Shown piece after piece: positions 43,757 through 51,914 of a DNA stretch of 64,000 nt; within the stretch, counting starts at the first letter, position 1; each line of letters starts with the position of its first letter. Where the stretch lies: positions 1 through 64,000 of the forward strand of contig JABIHH010000088.1 of NCBI GenBank assembly GCA_018649725.1. Reading direction: 5' to 3'. The position numbers and the translations under genes are program-made. The notes under the pieces were generated by a model that was not told the DNA's origin, made no database searches, and saw only the letters and a list, made by a program, of their open reading frames with translations. Source of the DNA: Rhodospirillaceae bacterium. Its GTDB lineage: Bacteria > Pseudomonadota > Alphaproteobacteria > Rhodospirillales > UBA2165.

Positions 43757-44352
43757 TCACTTACTTTGGTTATTAAGGTCTTTCGCGTAATCAATTTCAT
43801 CTCTTTGATATATCGTTTTTGCGACCAGCCACTCTCCTTAGTGAGTTGCTCCCAATTTTGTACTGACAACAGCATCCAAAGAACGTCTGTCGCCTGAGAG
43901 ATTGAATAATCAGGAGAAAGAGTCCCATCTAATTTCAAAGCTGTTACGGCCGCCTCACAGCCTTCTCGAACGGCTTTTGTACGATTTTCCCACGCTTCAG
44001 CGGCTTCTACATCGGCATCGCTCATCGCAATTAAGGCGCGCGCAATGTTGTAAATCTCGGGAATGTAATTGCCCCAGGCATCGATAAAGGCATCTAAACG
44101 CTCAACCCCCGTTTTTGCCTTTCGACTACGCGCCAACTTGCCGTCAATATTTTTTATATCGTCGACGTGTTTTGTCGCCGCGATCAGAAGATCCGCCCGT
44201 GTTGTAAAATGAAGATAAACAGCCTGACGGGAAATACCCGCACGTTTGGCAATATCCGCCATCCGCACCTGGCTTCCTTTGCCATCGACCAACAAACCCA
44301 ATGCGGCAACAAGTATTCTGGTGCGGGTATCTATTTTTTCACTTGACATCAT
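43753..44352 (-). CDS. TetR-family transcriptional repressor
   Basis: This 199-residue TetR-type regulator has its helix-turn-helix at about 28-50 (MADIAKRAGISRQAVYLHFTTRADLL). The C-terminal part is a ligand and dimer domain with several tryptophans. It is divergent from an NAD(P)-binding oxidoreductase gene. Two palindromes with TTGACA-type half-sites lie in between, one covering its own start codons, so it likely represses both itself and its neighbour. Inducer unknown. Confidence 0.88.
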   Translation of the reverse strand: MMSSEKIDTRTRILVAALGLLVDGKGSQVRMADIAKRAGISRQAVYLHFTTRADLLIAATKHVDDIKNIDGKLARSRKAKTGVERLDAFIDAWGNYIPEIYNIARALIAMSDADVEAAEAWENRTKAVREGCEAAVTALKLDGTLSPDYSISQATDVLWMLLSVQNWEQLTKESGWSQKRYIKEMKLITRKTLITKVSD

Positions 44353-44359
44353 GTCAAGT
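44341..44359. promoter_or_regulatory. TetR operator palindrome 1
   Basis: A perfect 19-nt palindrome with 9-bp arms (ACTTGACAT, centre C, ATGTCAAGT) spans the two possible start codons of the tetR gene. Binding here would block translation start and transcription of tetR, a typical self-repression layout. Confidence 0.75.
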
Positions 44360-44383
44360 TACACTTATCTCTGGCTTTGTCAA

Positions 44384-44398
44384 TTGACACGGTGTCAA
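44384..44398. promoter_or_regulatory. TetR operator palindrome 2
   Basis: TTGACAC, centre G, GTGTCAA forms a 15-nt palindrome sharing the TTGACA half-site with operator 1. Its centre is about 41 nt from that of operator 1. It is 30 nt before the start codon of the divergent oxidoreductase gene and probably overlaps its promoter. Confidence 0.72.
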
Positions 44399-44427
44399 GT
44401 GTATTGAATTTTCAAAAGGAGATAATT

Positions 44428-45051
44428 ATGAAATTGGTCATCTTTGGAGCAACCGGCTCTATCGGTCGAATATTAGTGGATCAGGCGCTTAATCAAGGTC
44501 ATCACGTTACGGCTTTTTCAAGAAAACCCTCAACAATCGGCATAACCGATGAAAAGCTAGCCTTGTTCGAAGGGGATGTTTTTGACGAGCAAGCGGTCTC
44601 TCAAGCCATCACGGGACAGGATGCTGTATTTATTGCTCTGGGTGCAGGAAGAAAAGGCGACGTCCGAGCCAAAGGAACCTGGAATATTATTGCCGCAATG
44701 AAACAACAAGGTGTGTCGCGGCTGATCTGTCAAACCACTTTAGGAGCAGGCGATAGCTGGCCGGCATTAAATTTCTTCTGGAAACATATTATGTTCAACT
44801 TGCTCCTCAAGGCGGCTCATATTGATCACGAACTTCAGGAACAATATATAGTGAACAGTGATCTCGATTGGACAATCATTCGACCGAGTGCATTCACCAA
44901 CGAACCGACAGGCCGACCCTTCAGGAAAGGATTTAACACCTCCGAGGGCGGGCTTAAATTTAAAATTCCCCGAGTTGAAGTTGCGGCATTTATGATAGAG
45001 CAGTTGACCGACAATACTTACCTTCTGCAAACACCTGCAATTTCATATTAA
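44428..45051 (+). CDS. NAD(P)-binding (NmrA/SDR-like) oxidoreductase
   Basis: This 207-residue atypical SDR has the N-terminal motif MKLVIFGATGSIGRILVDQAL, then GQDAVFIALGAGRKGD and a RLICQTTLGAGDSW segment as in NmrA/YwnB-like NAD(P)H-binding proteins. The short length and absence of a classical YxxxK suggest a quinone, flavin or nucleotide reductase, or a redox sensor. I use the ATG at 44428, which has AAGGAGAT upstream, instead of an upstream in-frame start. It is controlled in all likelihood by the divergent TetR protein. Confidence 0.82.
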   Translation: MKLVIFGATGSIGRILVDQALNQGHHVTAFSRKPSTIGITDEKLALFEGDVFDEQAVSQAITGQDAVFIALGAGRKGDVRAKGTWNIIAAMKQQGVSRLICQTTLGAGDSWPALNFFWKHIMFNLLLKAAHIDHELQEQYIVNSDLDWTIIRPSAFTNEPTGRPFRKGFNTSEGGLKFKIPRVEVAAFMIEQLTDNTYLLQTPAISY

Positions 45052-45063
45052 ATATCAGACGTG

Positions 45064-45912
45064 TTATTTGGGGAAAAGTTGATGGCCGGCCAAGATTGGC
45101 TTAAGCATTTCCTCAAGCGTTTTCAAAGCCCGCGCTTCCAACTGACGCACGCGGTCTTTGGACAAATTCAATTCCTGTCCAATGGCGGCGAAGGTTTGCT
45201 TGGCCTCGGTCAAGTATCGATGACGGATAATAAACTGTTCCCGGTCCGGCAGTTTCGCCAAAGCCTTGGCGATAATATCACTAAGTTGGAGGCGATCACC
45301 TTCCGCCTCCAGCGTTTCTTCTACGCTTGGCGCATTTGAGGCCAGCATATCGAGCCAACTGTCATTGCCCTCTTCAGAAAGGTGTGTATTGAGGGATTGA
45401 TCTTTATGGGTGATCCGGCGGGCTAGGTTTCGAACATCTGCCGCCGTGGTCTCGAAGCGCTCTGCGAGCCTCGCAACGATCTCATCGCTCAGCGCATCTG
45501 CACCGTCAATCAGATCAACCGTCAGGCGGCGCAAATTTAGAAACAGCGATTTTTGCGCCGAGGTTGTCGACAGCCGGACCAGCGACCAGGATCTGACAAT
45601 ATGATCCTGCATCGAGGCTCGGATCCACCACATCGCATAGGTCGAGAGGCGCACATCTTTATCCGGGTTAAAGCGTTTAACGGCTTGCGCCAGACCGACC
45701 ATGCCTTCCTGAATAAGATCCGCCATCGGCACGCCCGAGCGGCGATAACCTTTGGCAAGTTTTACGACATAATTAAAATGACTGGTTATCAAACGGTCGG
45801 CGGCTTCTTGGTCGCCTTTGCCCGCACGCAAAGCGAGTTCGCGTTCCTCATCTTTTTCCAGAAACGCAAATAACTTACCGGTCTTACCAAATTTGCGGTC
45901 TTTTGCGACCAT
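45064..45912 (-). CDS. rpoH: RNA polymerase sigma-32 family factor
   Basis: This 282-residue heat-shock-type sigma factor has region 2 with HFNYVVKLAKGYRRSGVPMADLIQEGMVGLAQAVKRF and the -10-contacting RLSTYAMWWIRASMQDHIVRSWSLVRLSTT stretch. The RpoH-box-like QKSLFLNLRRL follows at about 124-134, and region 4 contains a helix-turn-helix (AIGQELNLSKDRVRQLEARALKTL). The variant box suggests an RpoH2-type paralog rather than the main heat-shock factor, but this cannot be settled here. It converges with the oxidoreductase gene 12 nt away. Confidence 0.88.
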   Translation of the reverse strand: MVAKDRKFGKTGKLFAFLEKDEERELALRAGKGDQEAADRLITSHFNYVVKLAKGYRRSGVPMADLIQEGMVGLAQAVKRFNPDKDVRLSTYAMWWIRASMQDHIVRSWSLVRLSTTSAQKSLFLNLRRLTVDLIDGADALSDEIVARLAERFETTAADVRNLARRITHKDQSLNTHLSEEGNDSWLDMLASNAPSVEETLEAEGDRLQLSDIIAKALAKLPDREQFIIRHRYLTEAKQTFAAIGQELNLSKDRVRQLEARALKTLEEMLKPILAGHQLFPK

Positions 45913-46046
45913 AGTTCACCTTTCGACTAATCGGTGGGTAATCATATATAATAAATGCTAAAATTTAAAATATTATTGTGAAATTCTTCCGTATTCGCCG
46001 AATTCGCGATACCATCTTCACCCGGATGAAATCAGCGGAAAGTGTA

Positions 46047-46640
46047 ATGGCACGTAAATCAGATCCAAGCAAAAAAGTCATAGCGGCCACCCTCAAATTG
46101 GCCGCGGCCACACCATGGCGGGAAATTACGCTGGCCGATATCGCTGAGGCGGCCAAATTAAAACCAGAAGAATTAAAAAAACAGTTCTCATCAAAACTCG
46201 CTATTTTGGATGCCTTCAATGACCAAATCGACGCACAAGTGGCGAAAGAATTCACCAATGCGGGGACGGAAGAGTCGATCCGCGATCAACTATTTGATAT
46301 TTTGATGGCACGCTTTGACGCGTTGCAGCCCCATAAATCAGCCATCAAATCAATTTTGCGGGAAACCGTTCCCTATGACCCAATTGCCAGTGCTCATGGG
46401 CTGCGCGTCCTGCTCCGCTGCATGCATAGAACTTTGGATTTGGTTGGGACACGAAGTCTCTCACCGATCGGCTGCGTTAAAACAAAAATTCTGACCGTGA
46501 TCTATTTGCGTAGTTTTAAAAGCTGGCTCGATGACGATAGCACCGATATGGCTAAAACCATGGCAACTTTAGATGATGGCCTCGCCAAAGCTGAAAGTCT
46601 CGCCAGATTAATCCCCGCGCCGACCAGAAAAGTCGCTTAA
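46047..46640 (+). CDS. TetR-family-like regulator
   Basis: This 197-residue protein has a TetR-type N-terminal helix-turn-helix (about 12-50, KKVIAATLKLAAATPWREITLADIAEAAKLKPEELKKQFSSKLAIL). The C-terminal part (LRVLLRCMHRTLDLVGT and following) resembles TetR/COQ9-like ligand domains. I choose the ATG at 46047, with GGAAAG upstream; earlier in-frame GTG/ATG starts would add a basic, dissimilar extension. It lies 12 nt before csaA, so the two may be cotranscribed. Confidence 0.72.
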   Translation: MARKSDPSKKVIAATLKLAAATPWREITLADIAEAAKLKPEELKKQFSSKLAILDAFNDQIDAQVAKEFTNAGTEESIRDQLFDILMARFDALQPHKSAIKSILRETVPYDPIASAHGLRVLLRCMHRTLDLVGTRSLSPIGCVKTKILTVIYLRSFKSWLDDDSTDMAKTMATLDDGLAKAESLARLIPAPTRKVA

Positions 46641-46652
46641 CAGGAATCTCCG

Positions 46653-46988
46653 ATGGACATAGATTATTCCGATTTCAGCAAGGTCGATATTCGCGTCGGC
46701 ACGATTATCCGTGCCGAGGAGTTCCCCGAAGCCCGCAACCCGTCTTATAAAGTCTGGCTGGATTTCGGTGCCGAGATCGGCGAGCGGAAATCATCGGCGC
46801 AGATCACCCATTACTATGAGGCAGCGAGCTTAATTGGCAAGCAAGTCGCCGCGGTGATTAACTTTCCGGCCAAGCAAATCGGCCCGTTGATGTCTGAATG
46901 TCTGGTTTTAGGCTTTCCCGATGATACCGGTGAAGTGGTTCTAATTTCACCCACTCACGACGTGCCCAATGGCGGAAAGCTGTTTTAA
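46653..46988 (+). CDS. csaA: CsaA-like tRNA-binding-domain protein
   Basis: This 111-residue single OB-fold tRBD protein has the family signature FSKVDIRVGTIIRAEEFPEARNPSYKVWLDFG, then SSAQITHYY, QVAAVINFPAKQIGPLMSECLVLG and a short C-terminal strand. CsaA has been described as an export-related chaperone and a tRNA binder. It is downstream of a TetR-like gene. Its stop overlaps the convergent histidine-kinase stop by 4 nt. Confidence 0.9.
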   Translation: MDIDYSDFSKVDIRVGTIIRAEEFPEARNPSYKVWLDFGAEIGERKSSAQITHYYEAASLIGKQVAAVINFPAKQIGPLMSECLVLGFPDDTGEVVLISPTHDVPNGGKLF

Positions 46989-48307
46989 AGCGGCAATATC
47001 AGCCTCGCTCGCAAACCACCGGCCGGCGATTCTCCCAAAGCAATGTCTCCGCCGTGACCGCGAATAACATCGCGGGCAATTGAAAGTCCCAGTCCGACGC
47101 CACCGGTTTCAGGGTTGCGGGAGTTCTCTAAGCGATAAAAGGGTTTAAAGGCATCTTCTCTGAGATCTTCCGGAATGCCTGGACCGTCATCATCAATCGT
47201 GATTTCAATCGCCTGGCCACGCTGGCCGGCCCGAACCGACACGTGATCCGCATAACGATCAGCGTTTTCGACGAGGTTGGTGACGCAGCGCTTAAAAGCG
47301 TTGGGCTTCACTTGCGCCTCAATTGGGCCTTCACTGTGAAGATCAACAGCCGCCCCCTTGCGCCGGGCCAACCCAACAACATCCGTGAGCATTGCTGATA
47401 AATCAGTCGTTTTCGGTGCCTCATCGCCCTCGCCTCTGGCAAACGCAAGATAAGCTTCAAGCATATGCTCCATCTCTGCGATATCTGCTTTGATATCTTC
47501 GGCGCCATCCTTGTCTGCGCGCATTTCAAGGTCCAGCTTCATGCGGGTGAGCGGGGTCCGAAGGTCGTGTGACACACCAGACAACATATCTGTGCGCTGA
47601 CTAATCTGACGTTGAATGCGATCCCGCATGGAAATGAAGGCGGTTGCTGCTTGGCGCACTTCGGTTGCCCCTTCTGGCTTAAAGCGAGGCGTATCACGGC
47701 CTTTGCCGAAATCATCCGCCGCCGCTGCCAAGCGCCTGATCGGGCGCACTTGATTGCGCATAAATATCGTCGCGACGCCAAACAAGATCATCGCCGTGCC
47801 GACCATCCAGAGCACAAAGATATAAGTGGTCGAACTAAACAGGCGTTTACGATTGGTCACAACTTCCAGAACGCCTTCCGGCAATTGGACAGAAATGACG
47901 ACATGCTTTTCAATTCTATTGCCATCTATTTTAAACGGCTTCTTGATGGCCTCAGTCATGGTCCGCATCAAAACCGTTTCAACAAAATCAACGCCGGTGA
48001 TTTTATTTTCTTTATTGGTTAGAACCTCGCCGTCAACAATTTGGGCCTCCAGGGCCAGACGAGAAGAGGCGAGCTCCAATACGGCTGCGCGCCCGGCCGG
48101 TGTTTTATTTTGCGCCAACAAATCAACGACAGCGCCGATGTCACCGACCACGCTTCTGGCCAAACGCAGACTCACCTTGTCCCAATGGCTTTCATAAAAC
48201 ACAAAGGCCGAGACGAGTTGCAGCAGGACGAGCGGCGTCACGATGATTAGGATCGATCGTCCCAACAAACTCTTCGGTAAAAAGCGTTTAATCACTCTTG
48301 CTGCCAT
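46985..48307 (-). CDS. EnvZ-like sensor histidine kinase
   Basis: This 440-residue membrane kinase has transmembrane helices at about 18-38 and 162-184 around a periplasmic domain of roughly 120 residues. A HAMP linker (about 185-237) leads to the phosphoacceptor His247 in SGVSHDLRTPLTRMK. The ATPase domain shows the N box (RCVTNLVENADRYA), G1 (DDGPGIPED) and G2 (GVGLGLSIARDVI). It follows its OmpR-type partner by 16 nt. The pair with a MarR gene and ilvE is a conserved alphaproteobacterial arrangement. The signal is unknown. Confidence 0.92.
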   Translation of the reverse strand: MAARVIKRFLPKSLLGRSILIIVTPLVLLQLVSAFVFYESHWDKVSLRLARSVVGDIGAVVDLLAQNKTPAGRAAVLELASSRLALEAQIVDGEVLTNKENKITGVDFVETVLMRTMTEAIKKPFKIDGNRIEKHVVISVQLPEGVLEVVTNRKRLFSSTTYIFVLWMVGTAMILFGVATIFMRNQVRPIRRLAAAADDFGKGRDTPRFKPEGATEVRQAATAFISMRDRIQRQISQRTDMLSGVSHDLRTPLTRMKLDLEMRADKDGAEDIKADIAEMEHMLEAYLAFARGEGDEAPKTTDLSAMLTDVVGLARRKGAAVDLHSEGPIEAQVKPNAFKRCVTNLVENADRYADHVSVRAGQRGQAIEITIDDDGPGIPEDLREDAFKPFYRLENSRNPETGGVGLGLSIARDVIRGHGGDIALGESPAGGLRARLILPL

Positions 48308-48323
48308 TTCCTACTTTCCAACC

Positions 48324-49013
48324 CTAATCCGGCCTCAAAATATAGCCCTGGCCACGCACCGTTTGCAGATAACGCGGTAATTTTGCATCCGGTTCGATCT
48401 TATGACGTAGCCGGTTCACCTGAACATCGACCGTTCGCTCACCGCCGCCGGGCGCAACAAGCTCCATGAGGTGCTCGCGGCTAAAAATTGCGCCGGGCTT
48501 CTCAGCCAAAATCTTCAACAGCCGGGCCTCTGCCGTGGTCAGCCCAACCATGTCGTCACCGTGGCGCAGTTCCTCGCGCTCGATATTAAAAATGAATTCA
48601 CCCAGCCGGGCCTCGGTCGGCACCATTTCATCAATAACTTCCGGTACCCGGCGTAAAATAGAATTGATCCTCAGCAAAAGCTCACGCGGCTCAAACGGCT
48701 TGGTGAGATAGTCATCCGCGCCTACCTCCAGACCATCAATCCGGTCATCGGTCTCCACCATTGCCGTCAACATGAGGATCGGCACGGTGTTATGACCTCT
48801 GATCGAACTCGCGAATTCCAGCCCGGTTTCGCCTGGCATCATGCGGTCCAAGACAATGAGATCGAAGGCGATACTCACCATCTTTGCCCGGGCTGCTTTG
48901 GCATCTTCAGCCGCTGTGACGCGAAAGCCGTTATCGCTGAGATATTTTTTCAGCAGATCACGCAGGCGATCATCGTCGTCGACAACTAAAATATGCGCGT
49001 TTTCAACACTCAC
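48324..49013 (-). CDS. OmpR-family response regulator
   Basis: This 229-residue response regulator has a receiver domain with acidic residues at 12-14 (VDDDD), the phosphoacceptor Asp56 (IVLDRMMPG) and a conserved Lys near 105 (TKPF). The C-terminal winged helix (about 130-229) ends in VRGQGYILRP. Its partner kinase gene is directly downstream, and a MarR gene lies 33 nt upstream. PetR/PetP-type pairs in Rhodobacter have the same OmpR-MarR adjacency, so a link to respiration is possible but not shown. Confidence 0.93.
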   Translation of the reverse strand: MSVENAHILVVDDDDRLRDLLKKYLSDNGFRVTAAEDAKAARAKMVSIAFDLIVLDRMMPGETGLEFASSIRGHNTVPILMLTAMVETDDRIDGLEVGADDYLTKPFEPRELLLRINSILRRVPEVIDEMVPTEARLGEFIFNIEREELRHGDDMVGLTTAEARLLKILAEKPGAIFSREHLMELVAPGGGERTVDVQVNRLRHKIEPDAKLPRYLQTVRGQGYILRPD

Positions 49014-49046
49014 GAGACCATCTCTTTCGCTAAACTTCTCTCAAAA

Positions 49047-49538
49047 TCAATCGTGTTTTTTAAATTCTTTCGGATTGTTCATCATATTCAATAACACTTG
49101 GTAAAAGCCCTCGACGGCGTCGGGTCCAGCAATCTTGAAGGCGCTGGCAATACGTTCGCGCTGATGGGCGGATAATTTTTCTTCGAGGGCATGACCTTTT
49201 TCAGTCAAAGACAACAACCGCTGGCGGCGATCAACCGGCCCCGGAATCTGTTTGATAAAATCTTCCCGAATAAGCTGACTTAAAACCCGCGATAGACTTT
49301 GCTTGGTAATTTTCAGAACCGAGAGTAAATCACTGACCGTAATATCAGGGTTGCGACCGACAAAATGAATGACCCGGTGATGCGCACGGCCAAAATCATA
49401 GTCGCTTAAAATCGCATCCGGCTCGCCGATAAAATCGCGATACGAGAAAAACAGCAGCTCCATAGCGTCCCGCAACTCCGCATCGGAATAGGCTGAACTT
49501 GCTGGGTCTTTTTCTGTTTCGGGTGTTGACGCGTCCAT
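49047..49538 (-). CDS. MarR-family transcriptional regulator (PetP-like)
   Basis: This 163-residue winged-helix regulator has the MarR core NPDITVSDLLSVLKITKQSLSRVLSQLIREDFIKQIPGPVDRRQRLLSLTEKG, with the recognition helix near residues 80-95 and the wing including DRRQR. It is in the same direction as, and just upstream of, the OmpR/EnvZ-type pair, and divergent from ilvE across about 120 nt of AT-rich DNA. The PetP assignment is by arrangement only. Confidence 0.88.
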   Translation of the reverse strand: MDASTPETEKDPASSAYSDAELRDAMELLFFSYRDFIGEPDAILSDYDFGRAHHRVIHFVGRNPDITVSDLLSVLKITKQSLSRVLSQLIREDFIKQIPGPVDRRQRLLSLTEKGHALEEKLSAHQRERIASAFKIAGPDAVEGFYQVLLNMMNNPKEFKKHD

Positions 49539-49661
49539 TGCTGGCCTTTTTTATAGAGCTTCAGTAAAAAATATAAGTCAGTGTTATTGACATATATGCC
49601 AGATAACGCTATTTGAAGCAACATCATTTCGTAAAACGACAAAAAAAGGGAAGATAATTTC

Positions 49662-50561
49662 ATGCCAAGCGAAGGTTTTCACGACCGTGACGGGTTGATT
49701 TGGTTTGATGGGGAAATGGTAGATTGGCGTGATGCAAATCTACATATGCTAACACATGCCTTACATTATGCATCGAGCGTGTTCGAGGGGGAACGCGTTT
49801 ATGGCGGTAATATTTTCAAATTGCGCGAGCATACGGAACGGCTGATCAATTCGGCTGAAATCATGGGATTTGAAATTCCCTATTCAGCAGAAGAAATTGA
49901 TGCAGCCTGCATCCAGGCTTGTGAAGCGAACAACATTGTCGATGGCTATGTCCGTCCGATAGCGTGGCGCGGTAGTGAGATGATGGGAGTTTCTGCGCAA
50001 GAAACCAAGATCCATCTGGCGATTGCTGTTTGGGCCTGGCCGTCTTATTTCTCACCCGAAGCCCGCAATAAAGGCATTAGCCTAAAGACCTCAAAATGGC
50101 GGCGCCCACCACCCGAATCGGCACCGGTCCATGCTAAATCTGCTGGCCTCTATATGATCTGCACGATGTCCAAACATGATGCAGAAGCCGCTGGCTATGA
50201 CGATGCCTTGATGCTCGATTGGCGCGGCAATGTTGTCGAAGGCACCGGCGCTAATTTCTTCATGATCACCGAAGGCAATGTTATCAACACACCGCCGCCG
50301 GATTGTTTTTTGAACGGCATCACCCGCCAGACCGTTATTAAGCTTGCCAAAGAGCGTGGCTATGAGCTGGTTGAACGCCATATTAGGCCCGAAGAGCTTA
50401 AGGACGCGCTTGAAATCTTTGTCACCGGCACCGCAGCCGAAGTGACGCCGGTCGGTAAAATTGACGATCTCGAACTGACCGTCGGCGAAGTGACTAAAAC
50501 GCTGCGGGCCGATTATGAGAAACTTGTCGGGCGGTCGGAAGACGCTGCCTCGGCGGCTTAA
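49662..50561 (+). CDS. ilvE: branched-chain amino-acid aminotransferase
   Basis: This 299-residue class IV PLP aminotransferase performs the last step of Ile, Val and Leu synthesis. The PLP lysine is Lys159 (VHAKSAGLY). The family features HYASSVFEGERVY, the EGTGANFFMI segment and FVTGTAAEVTPVGKID are present. It is divergent from the marR gene and followed 7 nt later by a DUF1491 gene. A D-amino-acid aminotransferase is less likely given the substrate-loop sequence. Confidence 0.92.
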   Translation: MPSEGFHDRDGLIWFDGEMVDWRDANLHMLTHALHYASSVFEGERVYGGNIFKLREHTERLINSAEIMGFEIPYSAEEIDAACIQACEANNIVDGYVRPIAWRGSEMMGVSAQETKIHLAIAVWAWPSYFSPEARNKGISLKTSKWRRPPPESAPVHAKSAGLYMICTMSKHDAEAAGYDDALMLDWRGNVVEGTGANFFMITEGNVINTPPPDCFLNGITRQTVIKLAKERGYELVERHIRPEELKDALEIFVTGTAAEVTPVGKIDDLELTVGEVTKTLRADYEKLVGRSEDAASAA

Positions 50562-50568
50562 AGCTTAA

Positions 50569-50907
50569 GTGGAACACGATCGCCTCAAATCTGGGATTTG
50601 GATACAGGCACAAGTTCGCCTCTGCGGCATCAATAATCTCGCGGCCTATGTTGCCAAGAAAGGCGATGCCGATGCGGGGGCGATCTTTCTCCGCCTCAAC
50701 AAACTCGACGGCTCAAACTTCATCTATTCGCAAACCCGGGCTATGTCCGGTCAAATCGCCTGGTCTTCTGCCGGCGATGGCGAGCCCATGGACGACCTGG
50801 CCGCCCACGAATATCTCGAAAAACAACAAAAATACGACCCCGATCTCTGGATCCTCGAGATTGAAGACCCCGACGGAAAATATGAATTCGACGGCCAAAT
50901 CCTCTGA
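50569..50907 (+). CDS. DUF1491-family protein
   Basis: This 112-residue small soluble alphaproteobacterial protein of unknown role has the family pattern RLKSGIWIQAQVRLC near the N terminus, a KGDADAGAIFLRLNKLDG segment, and a C-terminal YDPDLWILEIEDPDGK. The start is GTG at 50569, 7 nt after the ilvE stop, and it fits the family N terminus. Cotranscription with ilvE is likely. The fold is expected to be alpha/beta. No catalytic motif is visible. Confidence 0.8.
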   Translation: MEHDRLKSGIWIQAQVRLCGINNLAAYVAKKGDADAGAIFLRLNKLDGSNFIYSQTRAMSGQIAWSSAGDGEPMDDLAAHEYLEKQQKYDPDLWILEIEDPDGKYEFDGQIL

Positions 50908-51030
50908 TAGGTTAATTCGTGACAGTCACCAATTAACCTTTTGCCCACGCAGGCGTGATGCCTCTTCTCTTGACCTTGAAGCTGACATGACGGAATATTT
51001 TTAAAAATAGCAAAATAGGTGGGATTCATT

Positions 51031-51900
51031 ATGCAGATGTTTAGATACCTGTTTATTCTGGCGACAGTTTTAGCCTCGGTTTTATACCTAGCGGCACCGA
51101 GCCAGGCACAGAGTGGGGCCAAAAAACCAGTGCGGGCGCCATGCGGAGCGGGTTTTGTCCATAATCAGCCGGGCTTCAATAGCAATCCCCTGCTTCACCG
51201 CGCTTCTTACAGACTGGCAGATGTTCAAGCCGGCGCCCGGCGCCTCAGCTTTATTGGCCATGCATCGTTTTTAATCGAGTCGCCCCAGGGCGTTAAAGTC
51301 ATCACCGATTACAACGACTATTTCCGCGCTAAAGTCATTCCCGATATCGCCACGATGAATATTGACCGCGGCAATCATTCAACCGATACAATCGAGCCCG
51401 GCATTAAATTTGCGCTCCGCGGTTGGGATATCGGCAATGGCGTGCCGCGCTTTGATGTCACTTATAAAGATGTCCGGGTTTACAATCTGCCAACCAACCT
51501 GACAGATTTCGGCACCAGTTTTTCCAATTTCAGCTCTATGTTTATTGTGCAATCGGGCGGCATTTGTGTCGGCCATATGGGACATCTGCGCCATATTCTG
51601 GATCAAAAAGCCTTTGCTAAAATTGGCCGCATCGATGTTTTGCTGGTGCCGATTGACGGCCGAGTTACCCAAAGCATGGATGAGTTGGTCCACAACATCA
51701 AAGGCATTCGTCCGCGCATGATCGTGCCGATGCATTTCAATGCGATGTTTACAGCAGAGCAGTTTCTCTCGCAGATCAAAGGAATTTTCCCAGCTCGGCG
51801 AACCACCAAAAGCTCTATCGTTTTGTCACGGGCGACTTTGCCGCACAAAACAGAAATCCTTTTAATGTCGCCAAAGATTGCCTTTGGTGAGCAATATTAG
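51031..51900 (+). CDS. exported metallo-beta-lactamase-fold protein, paralog 1
   Basis: This 289-residue protein is exported: the signal peptide ends about residue 26-27 (SQAQ). The UlaG-type MBL fold is seen as GHASFLIESPQG, PDIATMN, GHMGHLRHIL (His182, His185), VLLVPIDG and IVPMHF (His235). The usual HxHxDH metal motif is replaced by NIDRGNHSTD, leaving only His116 and Asp119. The ATG at 51031 is supported by AGGTGGG. A paralog follows 14 nt later and is cotranscribed. The enzyme activity is unknown and may need fewer metals or have been lost. Confidence 0.75.
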   Translation: MQMFRYLFILATVLASVLYLAAPSQAQSGAKKPVRAPCGAGFVHNQPGFNSNPLLHRASYRLADVQAGARRLSFIGHASFLIESPQGVKVITDYNDYFRAKVIPDIATMNIDRGNHSTDTIEPGIKFALRGWDIGNGVPRFDVTYKDVRVYNLPTNLTDFGTSFSNFSSMFIVQSGGICVGHMGHLRHILDQKAFAKIGRIDVLLVPIDGRVTQSMDELVHNIKGIRPRMIVPMHFNAMFTAEQFLSQIKGIFPARRTTKSSIVLSRATLPHKTEILLMSPKIAFGEQY

Positions 51901-51914
51901 AAGGCGGAAGGATT

